Shown here in pieces: positions 24,640 through 33,203 of a DNA stretch of 34,246 nucleotides. A program made the position numbers and the translations under genes. How positions within the stretch are numbered: position 1 is the first letter of the stretch; each line of letters starts with the position of its first letter. The notes below the pieces were generated by a model. That model had not been told where the DNA came from and searched no databases. It saw only the letters and a program-made list of their open reading frames with translations. Origin of the DNA: Streptomyces poriferorum (GTDB taxonomy: Bacteria > Actinomycetota > Actinomycetes > Streptomycetales > Streptomycetaceae); NCBI RefSeq assembly GCF_019399235.1, contig NZ_JAELVH010000034.1, positions 1 to 34,246 on the forward strand, written 5' to 3'.

Positions 24640-24642
24640 CAG

Positions 24643-26994
24643 ATGCGGGCACGATCTCATCCCGCTCAGTGCCCGGACTGCAAGGGCTGGGGGGCGCTCG
24701 GCCTGACCGTGTGCCAGGGGTGCGCGGAATGGCGGAAGAAGCATCCTGAGCAGGGCGTATGTCTGCGCTGCCGTCACACCGGCTACCTCAACTCCGACCG
24801 TCTGTGCCGGGCATGCCTGCACGCTGTCCGGCTCGACGCCGACGTCGCGTGGGTCACCGACCCGGACGGCGCCGGCCCGCGAAGCCGCCAGCTGATGTTC
24901 CTCTACTACGGCCTCGCTCCCACCCACGCCCAACCCCTGAAGAAGTACGGCAGGCGCACCGGCCGCACCGGGGTCGACCAGCGCGAGCGGCTCCACTGGG
25001 TGGAACACATACGCGCGGCCGCGACCCCGACGCGGGACGACCCCGCGGTCCTCCCACCCACCATCCCGGGGCAGCTACCGCTCTTCCCGGTCCGGCGGAT
25101 GCTGTCCATCGACGTCTGCCGGCGCATTTTGCAAAGACCGTTGGTCGGCTACCGCGAGGTCGTCGAGCACACCGCCGCGTTCGCCGCGAACACCGGCATC
25201 AGCAAACCCATGCAGCGCAAGCTGCACGAGATGCTGCGCCTCGCGCTCGCCGTGCGCGACGCAGACGGCGACGACCTCGTCGATGAGCTGGTGCTTGACG
25301 ACATCCCCAACTACGGCCGGTCCGTCCAGGCGATCCTGCTGCGGGCGGAGATGCTCAGGCCCCTGCCAGAGCCGCGCGAACCCGAGCGCCCCCGGCAGTC
25401 ACGGACGCCACGGACCACGCGGCGTGTCTGGGCGCCCCGGGCGATGACACCGAGGTCCTGCCAGCAGTGCGGCTCTTGGTTCACAGCGAAGGTGAAGACC
25501 AAATGCGAGCCCTGCTCATCATTCGCCCGGCCGAGAGGAAACAACATTGCTTTCACGGGAGCGTGCGACCGCTGCCGCCGCGTCGACCTGCCGCTCGCCA
25601 ACGGACACTGTCGCGGATGCCGATGGCACGTAGCCATCCACGGCCCAGGAGACATCACCCAGCACGGAGCGCAGTTGTGGCTCGGTTCACCGGTCCCAGC
25701 ACCTACAAGCCTGCGTCACTCGGAAGTGTCCCCGCCTCCTTCGCGCCGCCCTGTCTCCGAGCATCTGATGGACCCTGGGCAGGAGAGACTGTTCGAGCTC
25801 CGGCGAGACTGGAGCTCGGTGGTCGAGCTGGAACGGCAGGACCTGCCGACGCCCACGGACGCGGCCCAACTGCTGCTCGCCGACCTCGACAGGGTGATGA
25901 AGCGGGAGATGTGGTCCAAGTTCGTTGCCACCAAGACTCGGCGCACCTTGGCCGTCTTGGTGTCCTGGCTCGGGGCCGATGCCCCGCTGCTGGAGTCCGA
26001 CATCCGGGCCTTGGTCGACAGCCGTCCTCTGCAGTTCAGCGGGCGGCGGGTCACACAGTTCCTGGAAACCCGCGGCCTGCTGATCCCGGATTCCGAGTTT
26101 CGCCAAGATGCACAGCAGAAGCGCTTGGAAGCCCAGCTCGCCGCACTGCCTACGACGATCGCACAGGAACTCTCGGTCTGGATCAAGGCCGTGCGCGGAG
26201 AGGGCAAGTGGGAGCACACCGGCCGCAGCTACCGGAGCATCGCCCGCTACTGGCACGTCCTCGACCCGGTCCTCAAGGGGTGGCTCGCGAACGGCATCGA
26301 GAGCCTGCGCGAAATCACCCAGGACGACGTCAAGCGGGCCATCGCCACCCGCAAGGGGACGCCCGCCCGCTCGATCCACATCGTCCTTCGGAACGTCTTC
26401 CGGGCCCTTCGGCAAGAAGGTGTGATCTTCCGCGATCCCACCCGCGGCCTCGTCTTCGCAGGGATCAACAAGCCCCCGCCTTCTGTGCCCTCGGACCGGC
26501 TGGCCGGCGTCCTCAACCACGCGCGGAACGATTTCCAACGCTTCGTGATGGTGCTGGTCTGCGTCCACGCGCTCAGCGGCACCGACATGCGGCACCTGCT
26601 ACTCACCGACCTCAACCTGTCCCGTGAGCGCCTCATCGTCCGGCGTCCCGGCAAACGCCACATCATCTACCTGGACGAACTCACCTACCGCTGCGCCTCC
26701 GTGTGGCTCCGTGAACGTCACCGCCGCTGGCCGGTGACCACCAACCCGCATCTGCTGATCAACCGCTGGACCGCGGTAGACACCACTCACTCGCCCATCG
26801 GCACCACGTTCACCAACATCTTCCGGCCCACCGGCCTCACGATGCCGACGCTGCGGCAAGACCGGATCCGCGATGAGGCGTTCGAGGTCGACGACCCGCT
26901 CCACCTGATGCGCCTGTTCGGCATCTCCTCGCAGACAGCCATGCGGTACATCACCGCGGCCCACCCTGAACGCACCGCGAAGATGCCCCGGTAA
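24643..26994 (+). CDS. Large zinc-knuckle recombinase-like protein
   Basis: A 783-residue protein. Eight CxxC knuckles occur in two groups: residues 10-58 (CPDC, CQGC, CLRC, CRAC) and about 277-335 (CQQC, CEPC, CDRC, CRGC), enough for four zinc ribbons. The C-terminal 350 residues resemble a tyrosine recombinase: a core-binding part (LSVWIKAVRGEGKWEHTGRS), Arg650 (HALSGTDMRHLLLTDLN), a beta hairpin Lys (RRPGKRHIIYLDEL) and Tyr769 (FGISSQTAMRYIT). The second catalytic box is altered: the His-x-x-Arg and the Gly-His are not present in normal form, so it may be an accessory rather than a cutting subunit. It starts three bases after the XRE stop. A 15-base hairpin (27049-27063) could end the operon. 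Confidence 0.72.
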   Translation: MRARSHPAQCPDCKGWGALGLTVCQGCAEWRKKHPEQGVCLRCRHTGYLNSDRLCRACLHAVRLDADVAWVTDPDGAGPRSRQLMFLYYGLAPTHAQPLKKYGRRTGRTGVDQRERLHWVEHIRAAATPTRDDPAVLPPTIPGQLPLFPVRRMLSIDVCRRILQRPLVGYREVVEHTAAFAANTGISKPMQRKLHEMLRLALAVRDADGDDLVDELVLDDIPNYGRSVQAILLRAEMLRPLPEPREPERPRQSRTPRTTRRVWAPRAMTPRSCQQCGSWFTAKVKTKCEPCSSFARPRGNNIAFTGACDRCRRVDLPLANGHCRGCRWHVAIHGPGDITQHGAQLWLGSPVPAPTSLRHSEVSPPPSRRPVSEHLMDPGQERLFELRRDWSSVVELERQDLPTPTDAAQLLLADLDRVMKREMWSKFVATKTRRTLAVLVSWLGADAPLLESDIRALVDSRPLQFSGRRVTQFLETRGLLIPDSEFRQDAQQKRLEAQLAALPTTIAQELSVWIKAVRGEGKWEHTGRSYRSIARYWHVLDPVLKGWLANGIESLREITQDDVKRAIATRKGTPARSIHIVLRNVFRALRQEGVIFRDPTRGLVFAGINKPPPSVPSDRLAGVLNHARNDFQRFVMVLVCVHALSGTDMRHLLLTDLNLSRERLIVRRPGKRHIIYLDELTYRCASVWLRERHRRWPVTTNPHLLINRWTAVDTTHSPIGTTFTNIFRPTGLTMPTLRQDRIRDEAFEVDDPLHLMRLFGISSQTAMRYITAAHPERTAKMPR

Positions 26995-27048
26995 CCCCGC
27001 TACGGCCCCTTCGCGACGGATCCCGAGCGGGAGCGGGGGAGCGATCAC

Positions 27049-27063
27049 GGCCGGCTCCCGGCC
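27049..27063. terminator. Short hairpin after the recombinase module
   Basis: GGCCGG-CTC-CCGGCC is a perfect 6-base stem with a 3-base loop, 55 bases after the last stop of the three-gene module. It is a weak terminator candidate. Confidence 0.35.
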
Positions 27064-27098
27064 CGCCCTTCACCACCCCAAGCGGCGACTCTAAGTTA

Positions 27099-27129
27099 TA
27101 GACAAGGTACTCTCTGTAATGGCTAGAAT
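27099..27129 (+). promoter_or_regulatory. Possible promoter of the 77-residue protein gene
   Basis: TAGACA (27099-27104) and TAGAAT (27124-27129) lie 19 bases apart in an AT-rich patch (TAAGTTATAGACAAGGTAC), 28 bases before the GTG. The boxes are good, the spacing is slightly long. Confidence 0.45.
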
Positions 27130-27156
27130 CTGGGCCCCTTTCGGACGGAGAATCAC

Positions 27157-27390
27157 GTGTTCAAGAAAGACATGAAGGTCGACCCCAAGGAAAAGTCCGC
27201 TCCCACGTCTGGCCGGGACGGCACCGGCCCCGACTATCGGCGCATCGCGACCGCGACCGGTCCTGCTGCGACCAAGGGCAGCCACACCCCGACGGGTGAC
27301 CCCCACGCGAAGCCGGCGGAAGACGGCTCGCCGGCCGACTTCCACGCCCAGCGGCAGGGCAACGATGACGAGGAAAGCGACAGCAAGTGA
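27157..27390 (+). CDS. Small hydrophilic protein of unknown function
   Basis: 77 residues starting at a GTG with CGGAG seven bases upstream. The protein is charged and low in hydrophobic residues (KKDMKVDPKEKSAPTSGRDG at the start, QRQGNDDEESDSK at the end), with many Pro/Thr/Gly, so it is probably disordered. No family is recognised. A promoter-like pair lies upstream and a strong hairpin follows, which supports it as a real single-gene unit. Confidence 0.55.
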   Translation: MFKKDMKVDPKEKSAPTSGRDGTGPDYRRIATATGPAATKGSHTPTGDPHAKPAEDGSPADFHAQRQGNDDEESDSK

Positions 27391-27404
27391 ACTGACACCC
27401 CTCA

Positions 27405-27448
27405 CCCCCGGGCCCCGGCGCGGGATGAGCCGTGCCGGGGTCCGGGGG
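27405..27448. terminator. Strong hairpin terminator
   Basis: CCCCCGGGCCCCGGC (27405-27419) pairs with GCCGGGGTCCGGGGG (27434-27448): a 15-base stem with one G-T pair and a 14-base loop, 15 bases after the stop of the 77-residue protein gene. Confidence 0.75.
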
Positions 27449-27679
27449 CGTCGTGCACGCGAAGGCCAGCGACACAAACGCCCGCCACTTGATCCCCACT
27501 CTCGACCGCCGCCGATCATCCTGCCACCGCTCCCCGAGCAGCCGCGCGGCCTGGAAGAGCTGGCATGGATCGGGCCGTCGCCGTCCGCATCGACCGCAGG
27601 ACTGCGCTCCGTGCCGACCACGACATGCAGGGCGAGCGAGCCCCCGTGCCCCTCCTGCCTCATGATCGTTACAGCGGGT

Positions 27680-27907
27680 ATGCGAAAGATCATCACCCCC
27701 GTCACACTTGCCCTGGTCGCTCTGGCCATGGCCGCGCCCGCCCACGCCGACAACGACAGCAACTTCAGCGACGGAGTCAAGGCCGTCAACAACTGGAACT
27801 TCACCGCGGCCGCCGTCTGCTTCCAGGAACTCGCCGTCGCCCCCATCGTCGGCGACTCCTCCCACGACTGCTCCAACGGCAAAGCGCTCAACCACTCCGG
27901 CAGGTAG
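27680..27907 (+). CDS. Small secreted protein
   Basis: 75 residues: a Sec signal peptide (MRKIITPVTLALVALAMAA then PAHA) and a mature part of about 51 residues with two cysteines (AAAVCFQE, SSHDCSNG) that could form one disulphide. Small exported Streptomyces proteins of this type are common and mostly uncharacterised. The ribosome site is weak (AGCGGGT before ATG). The 270 bases between the upstream terminator and this gene hold no feature I recognise. Confidence 0.6.
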   Translation: MRKIITPVTLALVALAMAAPAHADNDSNFSDGVKAVNNWNFTAAAVCFQELAVAPIVGDSSHDCSNGKALNHSGR

Positions 27908-28330
27908 TCCCCGCCTGCGCGGCAGATTCCCGCAGAGCGGATGCCTGGCCCTCACCCGGCCAACGAGGGTCGCCGTCCAGGAGCGCCGGATCGTCCTGAA
28001 CGGCAAGGTTGACCTCCGCCCTTGAGTAGCAGAGGGGCAGCGGGTAACGGTGAAATTGATCTTGACCTGCATCCAACTCGGCTCGCTGGGTGACCAGGCG
28101 CTGGCGGAGGTCGAGTTCCTCGGGGGTGAGCGGTCGCTGGGGCATCTGTACGCGGGTGGGTCGTAGCGGTAGGTCGGCATCCACCGCGGCGAGGGCTGCG
28201 GCCTCCTCGGCGTCGGCGAGTGCCCGGTAGACCGATGGATTGCGGGCCCTGCGCGATCCGGAGGCCGCCGACCAGGGGTGAACGCGGCCCCGAGGGCTAG
28301 CGTGCGGGGTGGCTGGGTAGAGGATGGGCG
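27888..28330 (-). pseudogene. Possible coding remnant, minus strand, function unknown
   Basis: A frame with no stop from about 28330 to 27888 reads as plausible helical protein in its middle (NPSVYRALADAEEAAALAAV, then QRPLTPEELDLRQRLVTQRA), but has no convincing start and ends in unlike sequence overlapping the small secreted gene. It is the only coding-like content of the 450-base gap between 27908 and 28361. It may be a piece of a gene broken by the insertion sequences nearby. Confidence 0.25.
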
Positions 28331-28361
28331 TTGATCGTTAGTAATTCGATGGAGGTCCAAC

Positions 28362-28412
28362 ATGAGCGGATACCTGAAGCAGCCGCCGAGCCGTGCGTTC
28401 CTGCCTCGCTGA
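28362..28412 (+). pseudogene. Cut-off gene start (16 codons) next to IS30 remnant
   Basis: A very good ribosome site (GGAGGT at 28351-28356) precedes ATG 28362, but the frame codes only MSGYLKQPPSRAFLPR before a TGA. The sequence that follows belongs to an IS30-type transposase in another frame. It looks like the first codons of a real gene whose body was lost; a genuine short peptide is less likely. Confidence 0.35.
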
Positions 28413-28434
28413 GGTTCACGGAAAGATCGTCGAG

Positions 28435-28620
28435 CAGGGCTGGCTGGGCCCCGATCTGTCGCTGCACAGCCGTGACCGCCTTGACGCGGTCGCCGCCGGG
28501 CTGAAGAACAGCCGCCCACGTAAAAGGCTCGGCTGGAGGACCCCAGCCGAGCGTCTGTCTGAACTGCTCACCCACACATCAGTGGTACTGACCGCCACAA
28601 GCCAGGCCGGAGGGCACTGA
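28435..28620 (+). mobile_element. IS30-family transposase remnant (C-terminal end)
   Basis: The frame ending at TGA 28618-28620 encodes LGPDLSLHSRDRLDAVAAGL and NSRPRKRLGWRTPAERLSEL, the conserved last 55 or so residues of IS30-family transposases (the last catalytic region ends just before N-x-RPRK-LGW-TPAE). Nothing before it matches the rest of the 340-residue enzyme and no terminal repeats were found, so the element is dead. Confidence 0.75.
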
Positions 28621-28911
28621 TCAGTTGATGAGGACACTCCGGCCCCCTCGCACATTCCGCCCCGACGCCGGGCGAACGTCGCCCAGATAGTCCTGGCAGT
28701 GGGGCTCGCCGAAGACCCGGGCCACCGCGTCGGTGTTGTTGATGATCGACGTCGTCCCTGCGCCTCCTGCTTCGAAGCAGCCGTGTGGGTTCGAGTGTGC
28801 CGTGCCGTCGATCCACAGAGTTCCATCTGCTGCCGAGGCAGAGGTGGTCGTTCCCAGTGCCAGCATCCCGGCGGCAGCCAGGCAGCCCAGAACGGTTGCC
28901 ACACGTCGCAT
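28621..28911 (-). CDS. Small secreted protein
   Basis: 96 residues from ATG 28911 (AGGAG seven bases upstream). Signal peptide MRRVATVLGCLAAAGMLALG then TTTSASA; the mature part of about 65 residues has two Cys (PHGCFEAGG and EPHCQDYLG) and reads like a small beta-rich extracellular protein (TSIINNTDAVARVFGEPHC). No family is recognised. It ends exactly where the IS30 remnant stops. Confidence 0.65.
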   Translation of the reverse strand: MRRVATVLGCLAAAGMLALGTTTSASAADGTLWIDGTAHSNPHGCFEAGGAGTTSIINNTDAVARVFGEPHCQDYLGDVRPASGRNVRGGRSVLIN

Positions 28912-29105
28912 GTCATTTCTCCTGCAAGTCGGTACGGGGACTCTCCGGGTGAACCGATAGACGGTTTTCCCAAGGCACAGACTCCCCCACTGCATCGCGG
29001 CAGAGCGCCATCAGAACCCACAGAAACGATTCCTTGCGGGAAAAGATCGCCGAAATGGCGGAGCGCGTCCACCACAACTACTCACACCCGGTGAAGTAGG
29101 CACGG

Positions 29106-31010
29106 TCAGGCAGCCTGGCCGAGGCCGGCGGGGGTCAGGTCCTGCTCGCGCAGCGGGGTGAAGTCGACGTCGAGTTTCGTCTCGTACGCGTCGGGTTGGA
29201 TGCCGAGTTCGTGGGTGCTGTACTCGCCGAACCGGTTGATGTGTTCGGTCAGGTACGGCGAGATGTGCGCCAGGTCCTCGGGGGCGATTTCCCATCCCTC
29301 CTCAAGGAGCTGGCGCACGATCTCCGCGATGTCCAGGGCGTTGTGGAAGATCACCGCGTTCGTGAGCAGGGCGTTGAACTTCATCGCCTTCTCTTGCTCG
29401 ATGGGGTCGTTGTCGGCGATGACGCCGCGGTTGCCGAAGCCGATCCACTGGGAGAACCGGTTGAACGACTCGACCTTGTTGGTCGCTGCGGTCACCCGCC
29501 GGCGGAGCGGCGCGTCGGTGAGGTAGCGCAGGAGCTGGACGGTGCGGATCACGCGGCCGACCTCGCGGAAGGCGGCGTAGGTGGCGTTCTTCCGTGACCC
29601 CGAGCGCGGGCGCTTGAGCAGGGTGGAGGAGGAGATGGTGCCCTCGCGGACGGAGACGGCCACGCGCATCAGGTGGCGGAACTGGGACTCGATCAGGTCG
29701 AAGTCGATGACGTTCTTGCCCGGCTCGCCGAACAGGGCGTCGATGTGCACGTACTCGCTCTGCTTGGAGGGCCGGTAGAAGGTCAGTTCCTTCCAGTTCC
29801 TGATGGGCATCAGGTCGAAGCCCAGCAGGTGGGCGAGCGCGAAGACAGGGAAGCTCTGGCCCTGCGTATCCGCGTGCACGGTGGTCGGCTGCACCTCGGA
29901 CGTATTCTTCAGCAGGCCCTCGATGATGTAGACGGCCTCCCACACCCCGCACGGGATGAAGTGCGTGAACAGCGCGATGTAGGTGTCCGAGACGTGGTGG
30001 TAGGCGATGCCGCCCGGCTTGCCGTACCTCACGCTCGTCTCGGAGAGCAGGTTGTCGAGATAGGTATCCATGTGGGTGCCGTCCGCCGCCACCGCGGTTC
30101 CATCCCCCCACGCCTGTGAGATGTCCAGGCGGGCGTGCGCGTTCACCAGGTCGGCGACCGCCTCGTTCAGCAGCTGAATCGAGAAGTGCTTGTTGGCGAC
30201 GTACGACAGCTCGTGCCCGCTCACGCCGGGGATGTGCCGGGCGGCCTCGTAGGGGCCCATGTTGGTGCCCTTGACGAATGTGACGATCACGTAGCGGCCC
30301 AAGGGGTCGGTGAGCTTGGGCTCGTTTCCGGACGGCGGGCCGAAGCGGCGCCACCACTCCACCCAGTACGCGGTCCGGGCCACGATCCCCATCAGGGAAC
30401 GCTCCGGCATCCTCGCCTTGATCTCCTGCTCCAGCCGCTTCGCCGAGGGCCGCTGACCGTCAGCCCTGAACGCCTTCAGCGACGGGATGCCCGTCTCCGG
30501 ATCGATGACCAGCCCGTCGTTCTCCGGGTACCCGGCGTCCGCCGCGGCGGCGGCGCCGCGCAGCTTGTCCTCCAGCTGCCGGCGGAAGGACTTCGCGTCG
30601 AACTCGGCGCTCTCGCCCGGCTCGGCGAGGCCGACCTCCACCAGGTAGGACCCCAGCGTCTCCTGGACGACCTCCCAGGCCAGCAGCTGCTCGGACCAGT
30701 CGGCGTACTCCTCCGAGCCGACCACCGCGACGTCGCCGGTTCGCAGTTCCTCGGCGAGCGCGGTGAATACCATCGCCTCGAAGTGCTTGCGCACGAACTG
30801 CCCGGTCCGGGTCTTGTCGAGGACCGCCTTGCGCCAGTTCTGGGTGGCGAAGGAGATGGCGACCTCCTTGCCCTCCTCGTTGAAGGCGGTGATGTACTCG
30901 CCGCGGGCCGCCTGGTGCCGCTGGGCGTGCGCGAGGGCGTCCAGCACCCGGCTGTCCTCGCTGGTCGCGGTGAACTTCAGCTTGTCGTTGTCGGCCAGGT
31001 CGAACATCAC
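29106..31010 (-). mobile_element. tnpA: Tn3-family transposase, 5'-truncated
   Basis: 634 codons of a Tn3-type DDE transposase, which normally has about 1000 residues. The catalytic triad is present: Asp in AWGDGTAVAADGTHMD, Asp in TTVHADTQGQSFPVFALAHL and Glu in NKVESFNRFSQWIGFGNR. The missing part is the N-terminal end-binding domain. The frame is closed by a TGA (31013-31011) directly before GTG 31010-ATG, and the DNA upstream belongs to an unrelated terminator and secreted gene, so the end was deleted rather than mutated. No 38-base terminal repeat was recognised on either side, and no resolvase gene is present. The element should not move by itself. Confidence 0.88.
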
Positions 31011-31132
31011 TCAAGGGCGACCTCCGAGACGGCCGCACAGAGTACGTCCCACCCCACCTCGCTGTGCGCCGCGTACGCCGGGCACGCAGGTGCATGGTCT
31101 TTGACGCGGCCAGGAAGGCGCGGGACAGACAC

Positions 31133-31177
31133 GCGACGGTGTCCCGTCCGGGAAGAACCCGGACGGGACACCGTCGC
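31133..31177. terminator. Very strong hairpin terminator
   Basis: A perfect 20-base inverted repeat (31133-31152 with 31158-31177, arms beginning GCGACGGTGTCCCG) with a 5-base loop AAGAA. It lies ten bases beyond the stop of the minus-strand secreted protein gene, so it most likely ends that transcript. Confidence 0.8.
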
Positions 31178-31186
31178 ATGCGGCTG

Positions 31187-31585
31187 TTACGGGACCATGA
31201 AGTAGAACGGCCGGTTCGCCGCCACACCGTCGGTGCCGGTGGTCACGCGGATGGAGTTGCCGGGGCAGGTGGGGTCGTTGCGTGAGACGCGGACGTCGCT
31301 GCCCCGGGGGGCGCTGTTGCCGAGGGTGGCCATCGGGATGGACTTGTACGCCCGAACAAGATCTGTCAGCACGATGCAGTACGAGCCGGTCTCGGGGTGG
31401 CTGACCGAGGCGATGGTGGCGGTCTTCTGGGAGGTGCTGCCGTTCGCGTTGACGGTCGCCGCGGCCTGGGCGTAGGGGGCCACGGTGTCGGAGGTGGGGT
31501 CGGCGGCCATCGCGATCCCACCGAGGGTGGCGCCGGCGGTGGCAATGCTGACGCCGGCCAGGACCAGCTTGGTACGCATGCGCAT
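31187..31585 (-). CDS. Secreted protein of unknown function
   Basis: 132 residues. A signal peptide (MRMRTKLVLAGVSIATAGAT then LGGIAMAA) leads into a mature domain of about 104 residues with two Cys (GSYCIVLTD and NDPTCPGNS) and regular beta-type spacing (KTATIASVSHPETGSYCIVL, RGSDVRVSRNDPT, NRPFYFMV). It resembles small exported streptomycete beta-sandwich proteins, but no named family is recognised. AAAGGG lies about ten bases before the ATG. It ends with a 20-base-stem terminator. Confidence 0.68.
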   Translation of the reverse strand: MRMRTKLVLAGVSIATAGATLGGIAMAADPTSDTVAPYAQAAATVNANGSTSQKTATIASVSHPETGSYCIVLTDLVRAYKSIPMATLGNSAPRGSDVRVSRNDPTCPGNSIRVTTGTDGVAANRPFYFMVP

Positions 31586-32112
31586 GTGAATGGTGCCCTT
31601 TCTGGGCAGAGTTGGGGCCCGGGAGGAACCGGGCAGACTTCATTCACTCCCGCCGTCCGCACCGCGTCCCAGCCGCATTCACCCCTGCGGATGATCATGA
31701 CCTCTGCAATCACCCGAACGGCTCCCCCCGGCGGCCGGCCTCGGGCGTGGACGGCTCGGGCCGGGCCGGGCCGGGCCGGGCCGGGCAAGAGCGATCATGG
31801 CCGGACCCGTGCCGCCTTGTGCACACAGCGCACTGACAAATGGCGACGAACCTGTAGTTCGACAGATGCCGGTGGTCAGCCGGTGCTGTCGGCATGCCCA
31901 AGTCCAGTCCTCGGGGAAGATGTCTGGACGGCTCACAACCAGGTACTTATCCCTTGGTAGCCCGCCTTGTCGACCGGGCGGAGAGCGATGGCCCCGTCGC
32001 CGCGGGGCGGTTCCACACCCAAGAATGGTGACACTTCGTAGCCATATGGACGCCATTAGTCACGACTCTTGTAGGGTCGCGGGGCTGCCGACACCACACT
32101 TCCGGAGGATCC
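31586..32112. other. Intergenic stretch between two secreted-protein genes
   Basis: Apart from the GGGCC tandem run and the ribosome site of the downstream gene I see no gene, no good hairpin and no RNA. The AT-richer part from about 31830 to 32100 probably holds the promoters of the flanking, divergent secreted-protein genes. Confidence 0.6.
31758..31786. repeat. GGGCC tandem repeat
   Basis: Five full copies of GGGCC followed by GGGC lie in the gap between the two secreted-protein genes. It is a simple-sequence run; no function is evident. Confidence 0.8.
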
Positions 32113-33087
32113 ATGACAAAAATGCGTGCTCGACTGGCTGTACTGGGCTCCACCGTGGCTCTGGCCGCGGGCGCACTCGTTCCCGTACAACTCGCCGGCG
32201 CCGGCCCCGCCGCCGCCGCGGCGCCCTACGATTGGGTCGCCCTGGGCGACTCCTACACCGCCGGAGTCATCCCTGCGGCCGGCGACGTCTTCGAGTTCCC
32301 CCGTAATGGCTGCCAGCGCACCGATCAGTCCTACCCCCAGGTCATCGAGCGAGACCTGGGCTCGCTGCTTGATCTGACCAACGTCAGCTGCGGCGCCGCC
32401 ACCATCAAGGACATCACCTCCAACTACCAGTCCCCGATCGGCCGCCACCTGCCGCCCTTCACCGAGGACCCGGAATACCCGTTCTTTCCGGTGCCCCCTC
32501 AGTCTGATGCGGTGAAATCCGGCACCGACGTGGTCACCGTCGGCGCAGGCGGCAACACCCTCGGATTCGACGACATCCTCTTCACGTGCCTGCAACTGGA
32601 CCAGGACAGCGGCGGCGTGGGCACACCGTGCCGGGACAAGCTGGCCGACCACATCCCCGCCCGGCTCGCCAAGGTGAGCAGCGACTACGACGAGATGCTC
32701 GCCACCGTCCACAAGCGCGCCCCCCACGCGAAGGTCATCAACGTCGGCTACCCCACGGTCATCCCCCAGGACACGTCCAAGTGCCGGCACAACGACTATG
32801 AGCAGTTCGCCTCGATCACCCCGGGCGACCTGGACTGGCTCCGCGACGACGTCCAGGGGCCCCTCAACAAGGCCATCGAAAAGACGGCCGGTGACCACGG
32901 CGACACGTTCGTCGACCTCACCGACTCCACCCGGAACCACAGCGTCTGCGACGCCGGCAAGTGGGTGGAAGGCCTCTACAGCTACTTCCCGACCAAGGTG
33001 GCCTTCGTCCACCCCAACACCTTGGGCCACAAGAACGCCGCCGACCACGTCTCCGCGGCCATCCTGAACGCCCTCGGCGTCAACTGA
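32113..33087 (+). CDS. Secreted SGNH/GDSL hydrolase (lipase/esterase)
   Basis: A 324-residue secreted hydrolase with GGAGG four bases before the ATG. The signal peptide of about 37 residues ends GAGPAAAAAP. Block I is WVALGDSYTAG, with the nucleophile Ser. Block II is at about residue 93 (NVSCGAAT). Block III reads TVGAGGNTLGF, where the usual Asn is kept and the following Asp is Thr. The catalytic His is in VAFVHPNTLGHKNAADH. Six cysteines (RNGCQ, VSCGA, FTCLQ, TPCRD, SKCRH, SVCDA) fit the three disulphides of Streptomyces SGNH lipases. It should split esters of lipids or acylated sugars outside the cell. Confidence 0.9.
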   Translation: MTKMRARLAVLGSTVALAAGALVPVQLAGAGPAAAAAPYDWVALGDSYTAGVIPAAGDVFEFPRNGCQRTDQSYPQVIERDLGSLLDLTNVSCGAATIKDITSNYQSPIGRHLPPFTEDPEYPFFPVPPQSDAVKSGTDVVTVGAGGNTLGFDDILFTCLQLDQDSGGVGTPCRDKLADHIPARLAKVSSDYDEMLATVHKRAPHAKVINVGYPTVIPQDTSKCRHNDYEQFASITPGDLDWLRDDVQGPLNKAIEKTAGDHGDTFVDLTDSTRNHSVCDAGKWVEGLYSYFPTKVAFVHPNTLGHKNAADHVSAAILNALGVN

Positions 33088-33101
33088 GCCACCGCACTCC
33101 C

Positions 33102-33139
33102 GGGGAGCCGTGCCGCCCACCGCCCGGGCACGGCTCCCC
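33102..33139. terminator. Hairpin terminator of the SGNH hydrolase gene
   Basis: GGGGAGCCGTGCC (33102-33114) and its exact complement at 33127-33139 form a 13-base stem with a 12-base loop, 15 bases after the stop codon. Confidence 0.75.
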
Positions 33140-33203
33140 CACCGTCGCGGCTTCCGGCGCACGGGATCGATCCGGGCACCGGCCGGATGGCGTGGTGCGG
33201 TGT

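Noticed and set aside
31758..31786. CRISPR-like repeat
   Set aside because: Five-base units without spacers are a simple tandem repeat; no CRISPR array and no cas genes are present.
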